A stretch of 64,000 bases of DNA, taken from assembly GCF_011764545.1 (NCBI RefSeq), contig NZ_AP022870.1, forward strand, positions 8,686,001 through 8,750,000. Direction: 5' to 3'. Below the pieces are notes generated by a model. It worked only from the letters and a program-made list of their open reading frames with translations. It ran no database searches and was not told the DNA's origin. Origin of the DNA: Phytohabitans flavus (GTDB taxonomy: Bacteria > Actinomycetota > Actinomycetes > Mycobacteriales > Micromonosporaceae). The position numbers and the translations under genes were made by a program. Numbering within the stretch: the first letter of the stretch is position 1; every line of letters starts with the position of its first letter. Of the stretch, positions 17,136 through 24,825 are shown one piece after another.

Positions 17136-17948
17136 TCAACCGTTAGGCCAGCGGCGTTCCCGGATGGTGCGCGCGGCGTTGCTCTGCCAGTTGCCGCGGA
17201 CGCCGGGGCGCCCCGCCGCCTGGCCCGGCTCCACCTTGCGCCGCGCGCGCATGAGCAGCGTCAGGCCGAGGAAGACCATCATCCCGCCCACCGCGAGGCC
17301 CACCGGGAGCAGGCCGGAGCCGCCGGTGTTGGACGCAGGGGTGGTCGGCCCGCCGACGTCGCCCGCGACCGGCGCCTCGGCCTCCTCGGTCGGCGCGGCG
17401 GTCTCCTCCTGGGCCGGCGTAGGCGATGGAGACGGGGACGGGCCGTCACCCTCGACGTTGCGGGTGGAGGTGTCGCTCTCCAGGAACTCGTTGCGGGCGT
17501 CGTACGCCTCCACGCTGAGGGTCACCCGCCCGCCGCCGGCATCGTCGTCGAACGCGATCCGGTACCGCGCCGTCACGTTGCGGTCGCGGCACAGCCTGCC
17601 GGGGTCGAGCCGCTCGTCGGTCACCCGCCCCTCGGCGCCCTCGGACTGGAAGTCGACCGGGAACTGGCCGTCCTCCTCCCGCCGGTCGATCGAGATCTGG
17701 TCGAGGCTCATGTTTTCCACCCGGATCACCAGCGACCAGCGCACCTTGATGCACTCGCGGGTGCGCTTGGTCGCCACCACGGTCAGCTCGGCCGGGTTTG
17801 CGCCCGCCTCGAAACGGTCGGTCACCTCGGAGATCCGCACGGTGACGCCCTGTGCCGCGGACGCCGGCGCAACGGCTATGCCGGTGGACACGACGAGGAT
17901 GCCGAGCACCACGCCCAAACGGCCCGCGAAACGCCACACGCTCCTCAC
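17136..17948 (-). CDS. Secreted, C-terminally membrane-anchored protein of unknown function
   Basis: A 270-residue protein. An N-terminal signal peptide (LGVVLGILVVSTGIAVAPASA, cleavage likely after ASA-AQ) is followed by a beta-rich domain of about 140 residues with two Cys (ECIKVRW and RLCRDR), a Pro/Ser/Glu-rich spacer, a membrane helix (LLPVGLAVGGMMVFLGLTLL) and a basic tail (RARRK). It resembles degenerate wall-anchored proteins but lacks LPxTG. The start is one of two nearby GTG codons (17948 or 17939). No partner is evident. Confidence 0.6.
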   Translation of the reverse strand: MRSVWRFAGRLGVVLGILVVSTGIAVAPASAAQGVTVRISEVTDRFEAGANPAELTVVATKRTRECIKVRWSLVIRVENMSLDQISIDRREEDGQFPVDFQSEGAEGRVTDERLDPGRLCRDRNVTARYRIAFDDDAGGGRVTLSVEAYDARNEFLESDTSTRNVEGDGPSPSPSPTPAQEETAAPTEEAEAPVAGDVGGPTTPASNTGGSGLLPVGLAVGGMMVFLGLTLLMRARRKVEPGQAAGRPGVRGNWQSNAARTIRERRWPNG

Positions 17949-18070
17949 CCCAGGTTTGACCCAAAGCTCCAGACGCCCACGCTAGGGCGGGCCGTGGGGA
18001 GGTGGAAAGGCGCCGTATTCGCGCCTTTCGCGGATGAAGGACATGACAAACACGACTAGTGGTGAACCGG

Positions 18071-18877
18071 TCACGCGCCGGCTGCGGTCTCCCGCGTTCT
18101 GATCAGGAAGTCGTGGAGCGCCGCGTTGAATTCGGCCGAACGCTCCAGGTTGGGCATGTGTGCCGCGCCCTCGACCACGACAAGCCACGCGTCCGGGATC
18201 GTGTCGCTCATCACCCGGGCATCGGCCACCGGCGTGAACGCGTCCTCCGCGCCGACCACCACCAGCGCGGGCACCGCCACCTCGGCGAGCATCGCCACGT
18301 AGTCCGGCCGCTCGGCCCGCCCGCGCAGCGCGGCCGCCGCACCCTCGGGAGCGGTGCCCCGCATCATGGCGAGGACCTGCGTGACCACGTCGGGCGGTGC
18401 GCTCGCAGACACCATCTTGTACAGGACCTCCTCGGCGTACGGCCCCATGCCCTCGCGCAGCAGCCGCTCCGCCATCTCCCGACGCCACCCCCGCGTCGCC
18501 TCGCCGTCGGCCGGTGCCGAGGTGTCCGCGAGCAACAGACCGCGCAGCCGGTGCGCGAAGAGGCGGTGGCACTCCAGCACGATCTGGCCGCCCATCGACA
18601 GTCCACCGAGGACGAACCGGTCCACGCCCAGCCGGTCGAGCAGCCCCGCGATGTCGGCGGCGAACACGTCCAACGTGGTCTTGCCCGGCACGACCGTGCT
18701 CGAGCCGTATCCGCGCAGGTCGGGGGCGATGACCCGCCAGCCGGCGCGGCTGAGGTGCGCCACCTGCGGCTGCCACATGCTCCGGTCGAACGGGTGCCCG
18801 TGCACCAGCACGAGCGTGTCGCCGGTGCCCTCGTCGTCGTACCCAATCGTGATTTCCCCGATGGTTGCCGTAGCCAT
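18071..18877 (-). CDS. Alpha/beta hydrolase
   Basis: A 268-residue alpha/beta hydrolase. The nucleophile elbow is GLSMGG, the oxyanion region LVHGHPFDRSMW, the acid GAEDAFTPV and the base His in GAAHMPNLE. The RxxPDLRGYG segment is typical of the family. It is divergent from a MocR-type regulator with a shared operator, so it is probably its target. A TAGCCT element sits six bases before the ATG, suggesting a leaderless mRNA. Substrate unknown. Confidence 0.85.
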   Translation of the reverse strand: MATATIGEITIGYDDEGTGDTLVLVHGHPFDRSMWQPQVAHLSRAGWRVIAPDLRGYGSSTVVPGKTTLDVFAADIAGLLDRLGVDRFVLGGLSMGGQIVLECHRLFAHRLRGLLLADTSAPADGEATRGWRREMAERLLREGMGPYAEEVLYKMVSASAPPDVVTQVLAMMRGTAPEGAAAALRGRAERPDYVAMLAEVAVPALVVVGAEDAFTPVADARVMSDTIPDAWLVVVEGAAHMPNLERSAEFNAALHDFLIRTRETAAGA

Positions 18878-18883
18878 GCTCCG

Positions 18884-18889
18884 AGGCTA
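18884..18889 (-). promoter_or_regulatory. Candidate -10 element for the hydrolase
   Basis: On the minus strand TAGCCT lies six bases before the ATG of the hydrolase. The first regulator box (18894-18901) lies directly against it, where a bound protein would block polymerase. Confidence 0.35.
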
Positions 18890-18893
18890 TGTG

Positions 18894-18937
18894 GTGCAAT
18901 GGGTGAGTGCAATGACAAAGTTGCACTCGGTGCAATG
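18894..18937. promoter_or_regulatory. Repeated GTGCAATG boxes, candidate MocR operator
   Basis: The gap between the divergent hydrolase and MocR genes has GTGCAATG three times in one orientation (18894-18901, 18907-18914, 18930-18937) and one inverted copy (TTGCACT, 18921-18927). MocR/PdxR regulators bind direct and inverted repeats in such shared regions (family knowledge). The boxes cover the hydrolase promoter and lie just upstream of the regulator start. Confidence 0.55.
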
Positions 18938-18950
18938 TGGGGAGTGGCCC

Positions 18951-20269
18951 GTGGAGGACTACCGCCTGATCGCCGACGCGCTCGCCGGTGACATCGCGGC
19001 CGGCCGGCTCCGCCCGGGCGACAGGCTCCCGACGCAGCGGGCGTTCGCGCGGTCCCGGGGCATCGCCAGCTCCACCGCCGCCCGGGTGTATGGCGAGCTG
19101 ATCCGGCGTGGCCTGGCGACAGGCGAGGTGGGGCGGGGCACGTTCGTCCGGGCTGGCGCGCCGATGGCCCATCAGCCGCTCGCCGAGCCGGCCGGCGCGC
19201 GGGTCGACCTGGAGCTCAATTTCTCCGTGCTGCCCGAGCAGCCGGCGCTGCTCGCCCCGGCCTGGAGCGTCTGGTGCGCCCGGACGCGTTCGCGGCCGCG
19301 CTTGCCCCGGCGACGGTCACCGGTCCGCCCGGCGCACGCGAGGCGGCCGCGCCGGTGCTCGCCCGCGCCGGCTGGACGCCCGAGCCAGAGCGGATCCTCT
19401 TCGCCGGCAACGGGCGCCAGGCGATCGCCGCCGCCATCGCCGCGCTCGTGCCGATGGGGGAGCGGCTGGGCGTGGAGGCCCTTACGTACCCGGTGGTCAG
19501 GGGCATCGCGGCGCGACTGGGCGTGACGCTCGTGCCGCTGCCGATGGACGAGCACGGCTTGGTGCCGGAGGCGCTGCGCGAGGCCCGCGTGCGTGCGGTC
19601 TACGTTCAGCCCACGCTGCACAACCCGCTCGGCGTGACGATGCCGCCGGCCCGCCACGCGGCGCTGGCAGCCGTGCTCGACGAGCTGGACATCTACGCGA
19701 TCGAGGATGCGGTCTACGCGTTCTTGCGCGATGACCCGCCGCTGGCCGCCTCGGCGCCGGCCCGGACGCTCGTCGTCGACAGCCTGTCGAAGCGACTGTC
19801 GCCGGGACTGACGTTGGGCTTCGTGGTCACACCCGCGCGTGGCGTCGGCGACCGGGTCGCGGCCGCGCTGCGGTCCGGCGGGTGGGCGGCCGGCGGCTTC
19901 GCGCTCGCCGCCGCGACAGGCTGGATGGCGGATGGGACGGTCGCCGACCTGGTCCGCGCCAAGCGGCGCGACGCGGCGGAGCGCCAGCGGATCGTCGGCA
20001 AGATCCTCGATGGGTACTCGGTGCGCGCCGACCCGAACGCCTATCACTGCTGGTGGGAGCTGCCGGAGCCGTGGCGGGCGGAGACCTTCGTGGCCGCCGC
20101 GGCCCGCCACGGCATCGCGGTCACTCCGGCGGCGGCGTTCGCCGTGAGCCCGGCGCACTCGCCGAACGCGGTGCGCCTGGCCCTCGCGGCCCCACCCGTC
20201 GACGCCCTGTCCGCGGCCTCGGAAGTGCTAGCAGCCGTGGCGCGCGGCGAATACGCCGGAGTCGAGTGA
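18951..20269 (+). pseudogene. MocR-type GntR regulator with aminotransferase domain, frameshifted
   Basis: The N-terminal part is a GntR winged helix (LIADALAGDIAAGRLRPGDR, LPTQRAFARSRGIASSTAAR). After a linker the frame changes near the C4 run at 19255-19258; adding one C restores LLAPGLERLVRPDAFAAAL. The second part (to 20269) is a fold-type I PLP domain with the Schiff-base lysine in VDSLSKRLSPG and YVQPTLHNPLGVTM. Rejoined, it is about 439 residues, normal for MocR proteins. The GTG at 18951 has GGGGAG at a good distance; an ATG at 18912 is possible. The single-base loss matches nine others in this window and is probably artefactual. Confidence 0.75.
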
Positions 20270-20270
20270 C

Positions 20271-20495
20271 TTACTTGGTGCCGTCGGAAAGGTTGACCAG
20301 CGCCTGGGCGGTCTGGAAGTACTTGCTGCGACCGAGGTCGCCGATCGTCGTGATGTTGAAGGCGCTCTTGAGAAGCTGCGCGTCGCTCTCGCTCACACCC
20401 GAGAGAGCAGCCACCGGGGCGTCCACGAGCTCGGTGAGGCTCTTGTCCTCGTACGCCTTGTCGAGCAGCTTCGCGAGATCCGCACTAACAGCCAC
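20271..20495 (-). CDS. Small helix-hairpin-helix-like protein
   Basis: A 74-residue protein starting at a GTG (20495) with GGAGG five bases upstream. It is predicted all-helical; the segment LSGVSESDAQLLKSAFNITT followed by IGDLGRSKYF resembles helix-hairpin-helix modules (compare DUF4332-type repeats). Its stop lies one base from the stop of the convergent MocR gene. Function unknown; nucleic-acid binding is only a guess from the fold. Confidence 0.65.
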   Translation of the reverse strand: MAVSADLAKLLDKAYEDKSLTELVDAPVAALSGVSESDAQLLKSAFNITTIGDLGRSKYFQTAQALVNLSDGTK

Positions 20496-20643
20496 AGGTC
20501 CTCCACGTTGGGTCATCACCCCGGCCGGGTGACCGGGTACTGATCTCACCCTACAAACACCCCAAGCGAGGCTGTCGACAACCGGCGCGCGGTTCCGACC
20601 CGTGGTGTAGTGCCCAGAGAGACTTTTGTTTCGGAGGACTCCC

Positions 20644-21447
20644 ATGACCACCATCAGCCCGCAGATCGTGGCCTCGGCCGACGGCACGCCGATCGCGTAC
20701 GAGTCCACAGGCGACGGCCCGCCCGTGATCCTCATCGGCGGCGCCTTCAACGACCGCACCACCGTCACAGCGCTGGCCGCCACACTCGCGCCCCACGTCA
20801 CCGCGGTCGTCTACGACCGGCGCGGCCGGGGCGACAGTGGCGACAACGCGGACGCGTTCGCGGTGGAGCGTGAGGTCGAGGACCTGGCCGCCATCATCGC
20901 CGCCACCGGGGGCCGGGCCAGCCTCTTCGGCCACTCCTCGGGCGGCATCCTCGCGCTGGAGGCGACCGCGCAGGGCCTGCCGGTCGAGCGGCTCGCGGTG
21001 TACGAGACACCGTTCGTCGTGGGCAGTCTCCGCCCGCTGCCCGCCGAGGGCACCGCGGAGCAGCTCCGCGCGCTGATCGCGGAGGAACGCCGCGAGGAAG
21101 CGGTGCGCCTCTTCCTCACCCAGCATGTCTCGGTGCCCGCCGAGATAGTCGACATCATGCAGGGCAGCCCGTCGTGGCCGTTCCTGGTGGGGCTCGCCCA
21201 CACGCTGCCCTACGACGTGGCCGTGTGCGGCGCCGACCTGAGCCTCCCGGCCGACCGCCTGGCGAAGATCGCGGTCCCGACGTTGACGATGTCCGGCGGC
21301 GCCAGCCCAGCGTGGTTTCCCGCCGCCGCCCAGGCAGTCGCCGACGCGATTCCGGGTGCCAGCTACCTCACGCTGGAGGGCCAGGACCACAGCGTGCTGC
21401 ACAACCCGGAGGCGCTTCGCGAGCCGCTGCTGACCTTCCTGCGCTAG
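20644..21447 (+). CDS. Alpha/beta hydrolase
   Basis: A 267-residue alpha/beta hydrolase with oxyanion region VILIGGAFNDR, nucleophile elbow GHSSGG, strand VVYDRRGRGDSGD and a C-terminal His in GQDHSVLHNP. The acid residue after strand 7 is not in the usual spot (TMSGGASPAWFP), so the charge relay is not fully clear. The ATG at 20644 has GGAGG upstream. Actinomycetes carry many close relatives of unknown substrate. Confidence 0.83.
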   Translation: MTTISPQIVASADGTPIAYESTGDGPPVILIGGAFNDRTTVTALAATLAPHVTAVVYDRRGRGDSGDNADAFAVEREVEDLAAIIAATGGRASLFGHSSGGILALEATAQGLPVERLAVYETPFVVGSLRPLPAEGTAEQLRALIAEERREEAVRLFLTQHVSVPAEIVDIMQGSPSWPFLVGLAHTLPYDVAVCGADLSLPADRLAKIAVPTLTMSGGASPAWFPAAAQAVADAIPGASYLTLEGQDHSVLHNPEALREPLLTFLR

Positions 21448-21459
21448 TGCGGTGGGTGG

Positions 21460-21744
21460 TCAGGGTGCCTCGACGGCGGAGATCCGGTACTTGGCGACCG
21501 AGGCGTCCAGGATCTGCGTGGCCTGCTCCTCGTCCGGCCCCGAGCCGCGAAAGCGGGCCAGGTCCTCGTCGGACTCCCAGCGCTCGAAGACGTTGATCCG
21601 CCACGGCTCCAGAAGATCAGCGGTGAGCGAGAAGTCAAGGCAGCCAGCCGCGGCCCGCGCCTGCTCCAGGACAGCGCGGCAGCCATCCAGGTACGACTCC
21701 CGGGCCGCAGGGTCCACCTTGATCCATCCAGCCACGATGATCAT
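21460..21744 (-). CDS. Antibiotic biosynthesis monooxygenase (ABM)-fold protein
   Basis: A 94-residue dimeric alpha/beta-barrel protein of the ABM/YgiN type. It begins MIIVAGWIKVDPAARESYLD and has the conserved CLDFSLTADLLEPWRINVFE and W-x-S-D-E-D regions. Such proteins act as small cofactor-free oxygenases or quinol oxygenases; no role is fixed here. It is convergent with the hydrolase upstream, twelve bases apart. Confidence 0.82.
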   Translation of the reverse strand: MIIVAGWIKVDPAARESYLDGCRAVLEQARAAAGCLDFSLTADLLEPWRINVFERWESDEDLARFRGSGPDEEQATQILDASVAKYRISAVEAP

Positions 21745-21854
21745 CTCGTTACCTTACAGGTATGCAACAGGACGTTGCGTATGGACTGACGGTAGCGGCG
21801 TTTCGCGTACGCGATGTGGTGCAATATCGACCGACGGCACGGGAGGGAGGCGCC

Positions 21855-22319
21855 ATGATCACGAGTACGGCTGGGATCGTGGGCATTGGATACGAGAGCC
21901 GGACATTGACGGAGTTTCTCGACGGGCTTCTGTCAGACGGTGTAAAGCGCCTTGTGGATGTGCGGCTCACGCCGATGTCGCGCAAGCCCGGATTCAGCAA
22001 GACCGCCTTGAGTCGAGCACTCTCCGGAGTGGGCATTCGGTACGAGCATCGCCCAGAGCTCGGCAACCCTAAACCGAATCGAGCAGGCTTCGCTGGCGAC
22101 CGTGACGAACTGGACCGGGCGCGCGAGATCTACGCCGAGGTCCTTCGTCATCCGACTGCAGTTGAGACGCTCGATGGGCTGGCTGCTCGATCCACGCAGG
22201 AACGGATAGCAATCCTGTGCTTCGAGGCCGACCAGGCCCGCTGCCACCGGGACGTGGTGCTTGCACAGGTCGCCGCGCGGTCATTCACCGCTGCGGGTAG
22301 TAAACACCGAGCACGCTGA
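21855..22319 (+). CDS. DUF488 family protein
   Basis: A 154-residue DUF488 protein: GIVGIGYESRTLTEFLDGL at the start, LVDVRLTPMSRKPGFSK in the middle and the signature ILCFEADQARCHRDVV near the end (CxE-CHR type motif). The ATG at 21855 has GGGAGG upstream and is preferred over the longer frame from 21762. Base composition is below that of the neighbours. Its last 35 bases overlap the end of the convergent gene at 22285-23121. DUF488 proteins are of unknown activity and often turn up near nucleic-acid-handling or defence genes (general knowledge). Confidence 0.85.
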   Translation: MITSTAGIVGIGYESRTLTEFLDGLLSDGVKRLVDVRLTPMSRKPGFSKTALSRALSGVGIRYEHRPELGNPKPNRAGFAGDRDELDRAREIYAEVLRHPTAVETLDGLAARSTQERIAILCFEADQARCHRDVVLAQVAARSFTAAGSKHRAR

Positions 22320-23121
22320 ACACATGCGCTCGCTTTGCTTGATTGCCGACATAGAAGGCGGGATCCCGGCTCGCATCGAACATCGTAGTTAGAAACCTGG
22401 CCTCCAACTGTGCCCGAATCTCGGGGTCCGGCCAGCCAGCCAGGTGCCTTTGGAGTGCGACGAACTCCCAGTCCAGCAGTCCCTGTTCATGGCCCTTACA
22501 GCCAGGCTCGTAACATCGGTAGTGGTAGCGTGCCTGGAATCGAGGCGCCTGTAAGGGCCGCTTGTCCCGTGGATCGAGCAAGTCCATCTGGCGAACGTAT
22601 TGGTCGATCTTCCGTTGTTCATCTGGGTTCCAGCCGGGATGGGGTGCTATCCGTAGTTGGTAGACCTCTCGTGGGCGTACCAGGGCCAACGACTTCGCGT
22701 CCGATCGAGCACGAGCGTCTGCGTTGAGTCGGCACATTGAATCCTCGACGTACTCGTCCAACCAGCTCCGGCGCGGTTTCCACGGCTTCAACGTGTCGCC
22801 TTTCACGATCGAAGAGAGGACCGGTCGCCAGCTCTCGCGGCGTTGGTCGTTTCGCGCCGGGAAGGCCTCGAGCGTGATGAACTGGTACTTGTTAAACGCG
22901 TCCTGGATGGGAAGATCACGAAAGTTGATTGGGTAAAGCCTGACCCACCCTCTACGTATCAGGTCTGCGTGTATGCCGGCCAAGCAGACCGTTTCACCGT
23001 ACTTTTCCGATGGATTGGGCGCCGCCTTGACGGTTACGAGCACGGTCATCCGCGTCCGTAGGTCTCCCACCGGCTTCGGGTCTGGCTCGTGACCCAAAGG
23101 GCCGAAGAGTGTTTGCGCCAT
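22285..23121 (-). CDS. Unknown protein with Cys/His cluster, convergent with DUF488
   Basis: A 278-residue soluble protein I cannot assign. It opens with TVKAAPNPSEKYGETVCLAG and GWVRLYPINFRDL; later it has YRCYEPGCKGHEQGLLDWEF, a C-x4-C-x2-H cluster that could hold zinc, and ends with an aromatic-rich segment. AGGAGG precedes the ATG at 23121. GC is lower than average. Its last 35 bases overlap the DUF488 gene tail to tail, an arrangement that ties the two together. A nucleic-acid role is a guess from the partner. Confidence 0.65.
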   Translation of the reverse strand: MAQTLFGPLGHEPDPKPVGDLRTRMTVLVTVKAAPNPSEKYGETVCLAGIHADLIRRGWVRLYPINFRDLPIQDAFNKYQFITLEAFPARNDQRRESWRPVLSSIVKGDTLKPWKPRRSWLDEYVEDSMCRLNADARARSDAKSLALVRPREVYQLRIAPHPGWNPDEQRKIDQYVRQMDLLDPRDKRPLQAPRFQARYHYRCYEPGCKGHEQGLLDWEFVALQRHLAGWPDPEIRAQLEARFLTTMFDASRDPAFYVGNQAKRAHVFSVLGVYYPQR

Positions 23122-23327
23122 AAATCCTCCTGATCGGGGACCGTCGGCCAAACAAAAGCTTGATAGATGGTCTCACGCTGGTGGATGCGGCGCCACACCT
23201 CGTCGTTGGGACGGGAGAAGGAACCTCCTTGCGGCACGGGCCCTCAGCAGGGCTTGTTTCCACACCCGCGCGGGCGGGTAGCAGGAGTGCGCATTGACCG
23301 ACATGTTGATGTTCGTGTGGAGGAATC

Positions 23328-24119
23328 ATGCGCGTCCCGACCGTCGCGGTCCTGACCCTGGCCGGGCTCGGCCTCGCTGTGGGCGGGTGCGCCGGCACCG
23401 AGCCTGGCGCGTCCGGACCCACCACCAGTACCACCAGATCTTCTGCGCCTGAGCCGACCGTTAGCGGTACCGCCACGGGCTGCATGGTCGGCACCTGGCG
23501 CACGACCCAGGTCAGCGGTCGCGCGGCCAGCGCCGTCGCCAGCGGCAGCATCTCCGGCGGCACCGGCGCCACGGTCACGATCAGCCAGAACGGCCGGGTG
23601 CTCGCCGACTTCAGCGGTATGCAGCCGCTGTCGTTCACCGCCGAGGTGAGCGGCAACGCGGTGGCGGGCTCGGCCACGTACGGCGGGCAGGGCACCGCCA
23701 CGATCAAGGCGAGCGCGACGACGAGCACCGCCACGACCGACGCGCCGGCCAGCGCGCCCGCGGTGACGCCGGGCACGCCACCGGTACCGAGCGCCACCCC
23801 GCAGACCACCGAGACGCCGACCGCCCTTGCGAGCGCCACTGCGGCCGCCGCAGCCGAGGAGGGCACGTGGGAGCCGATCGGGAAAATCGACTGGAGCGCC
23901 CTGCGGCTGACCCTCGAGCTGACCAAGCCGGTGGAGGCCAGGCTGCTGGACAACGCACCGATCGGTGACTACATCGACGACGCGGCAAACCAGAGCGGCC
24001 AGGCGATCGAGACCGACCCGATCCTGGGCGCCGGCGCGTACAGCTGCCAGGGCTCAACCCTGACCCTTAAGGGCGACACCGACACCGACGGCCTCACCTG
24101 GACCCTCACCAAGATCTAG
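23328..24119 (+). CDS. Lipoprotein of unknown function
   Basis: A 263-residue exported protein. The signal peptide ends in a lipobox (LAVGGCAG), so Cys21 should be lipidated. A Ser/Thr-rich stretch is followed by a beta-rich domain (about 50-130: GCMVGTWRTTQVSGRAASAV onwards), an Ala/Thr/Pro-rich spacer, and a second beta region with a single Cys (YSCQGSTLTLKGDTDTDGLT). The parts before and after the spacer look like two halves of one lipocalin-like barrel (inference). GGAGG precedes the ATG. Confidence 0.65.
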   Translation: MRVPTVAVLTLAGLGLAVGGCAGTEPGASGPTTSTTRSSAPEPTVSGTATGCMVGTWRTTQVSGRAASAVASGSISGGTGATVTISQNGRVLADFSGMQPLSFTAEVSGNAVAGSATYGGQGTATIKASATTSTATTDAPASAPAVTPGTPPVPSATPQTTETPTALASATAAAAAEEGTWEPIGKIDWSALRLTLELTKPVEARLLDNAPIGDYIDDAANQSGQAIETDPILGAGAYSCQGSTLTLKGDTDTDGLTWTLTKI

Positions 24120-24181
24120 GGTCGGGCTCATTCAGTCCGTCCACAATGGCCGCCGCACGCTCACTACCTAACAAAAGATTT

Positions 24182-24315
24182 GAGCTACCGCGACGCCCGT
24201 TGTGGTCCAGACCGCTGCTCCCGCGGCCTCACCCTCCGCGCTTCACAACCGAACCCGCGATCCGGCAGATCGTGGTACTTGACGGCCCCTATCGGGGCAG
24301 CTGAGTACCACGATC
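24182..24315 (+). repeat. R1 repeat, copy A (left arm and central palindrome)
   Basis: The left arm (24182-24240) starts GAGCTACCGCGACGCCCGTT and is shared with copies at 30585, 31116 and 44047. The 48-base central palindrome (24268-24315) starts GATCGTGGTACTT, ends GAGTACCACGATC and has a TATC loop. No inverted right arm follows, unlike copy D. Confidence 0.75.
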
Positions 24316-24417
24316 GCCGGCGTGCTCCGTCGATCTCGTCGATCAAGGCAAACCAGCTCTCTGCGGGTCGCCGAAGGGGCCGGCAGCACCGATTCGAAGC
24401 TGTAGCCAACTCCGAGA

Positions 24418-24465
24418 GATCTTGTCGACTTTCTGCCGTCCTGGCGACAAGAAGTCGACTAGATC
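24418..24465. repeat. R2 hairpin repeat, intact copy
   Basis: GATCTTGTCGACTT (24418-24431) pairs with AAGTCGACTAGATC (24452-24465), one mismatch, around a 20-base loop whose centre is CCTG. The reverse complement recurs at 31234-31457, where a miniature element interrupts the loop. Similarity extends past the arms to about 24485. Confidence 0.7.
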
Positions 24466-24627
24466 CAAAGTTCTTCCCAGGTTTTCCTGTTGACCAGGCG
24501 AGGAGAGCGGGCTCGTCGGGCTTTGGGGAGACTTGTCGCTGCCAGGCAACCACGGGTTTCCCCAAAGGGGCGCCGTCGGGTCTTGGGTGCCGACGGCGGC
24601 GCTCTGTTGGGTTGTGGATGGCGGAGG

Positions 24628-24673
24628 TTTGTGAACGTTTCCCGTTGCTGGGGCAGCAGGAAACGTTCACAAA
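24628..24673. repeat. R3 long hairpin
   Basis: TTTGTGAACGTTTCC (24628-24642) pairs perfectly with GGAAACGTTCACAAA (24659-24673). The 16-base interior can pair further (TGCTG with CAGCA around GGG). No second copy is seen in the window. Confidence 0.6.
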
Positions 24674-24825
24674 GGCCGACCCGCTGAATCGGCCCGGAAG
24701 GGTGCCGGAACCTCACAGTCGCCCAAGCCGAGGGGACTGTAATCTCCCGAGACCTGCCTACGGTGTGCGTGCCTGCAACCCGTAACGCGTACTGAGCAAG
24801 ATAACGCCAGCAGAATCACGAGACA

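Larger units (their letters stand above)
24120..24825. other. Gene-free region packed with palindromic repeats
   Basis: About 700 bases hold no credible gene. They contain one copy of repeat R1 (24182-24315), one of R2 (24418-24465), a palindrome CTTTGGGGA/TCCCCAAAG (24521-24567), a palindrome GCGCCGTCGG/CCGACGGCG (24570-24598) and a long hairpin R3 (24628-24673). The listed reading frames here are by-products of the repeats. Confidence 0.7.

Noticed and set aside
24180..24785. Frames starting SYRDARCGPDRCSRGLTLR and relatives at 30.5, 31.1 and 44.0 kb as a small protein family
   Set aside because: The shared peptide is the translation of the R1 arm; the frames differ in start, length and continuation, and similarity ends with the DNA repeat.
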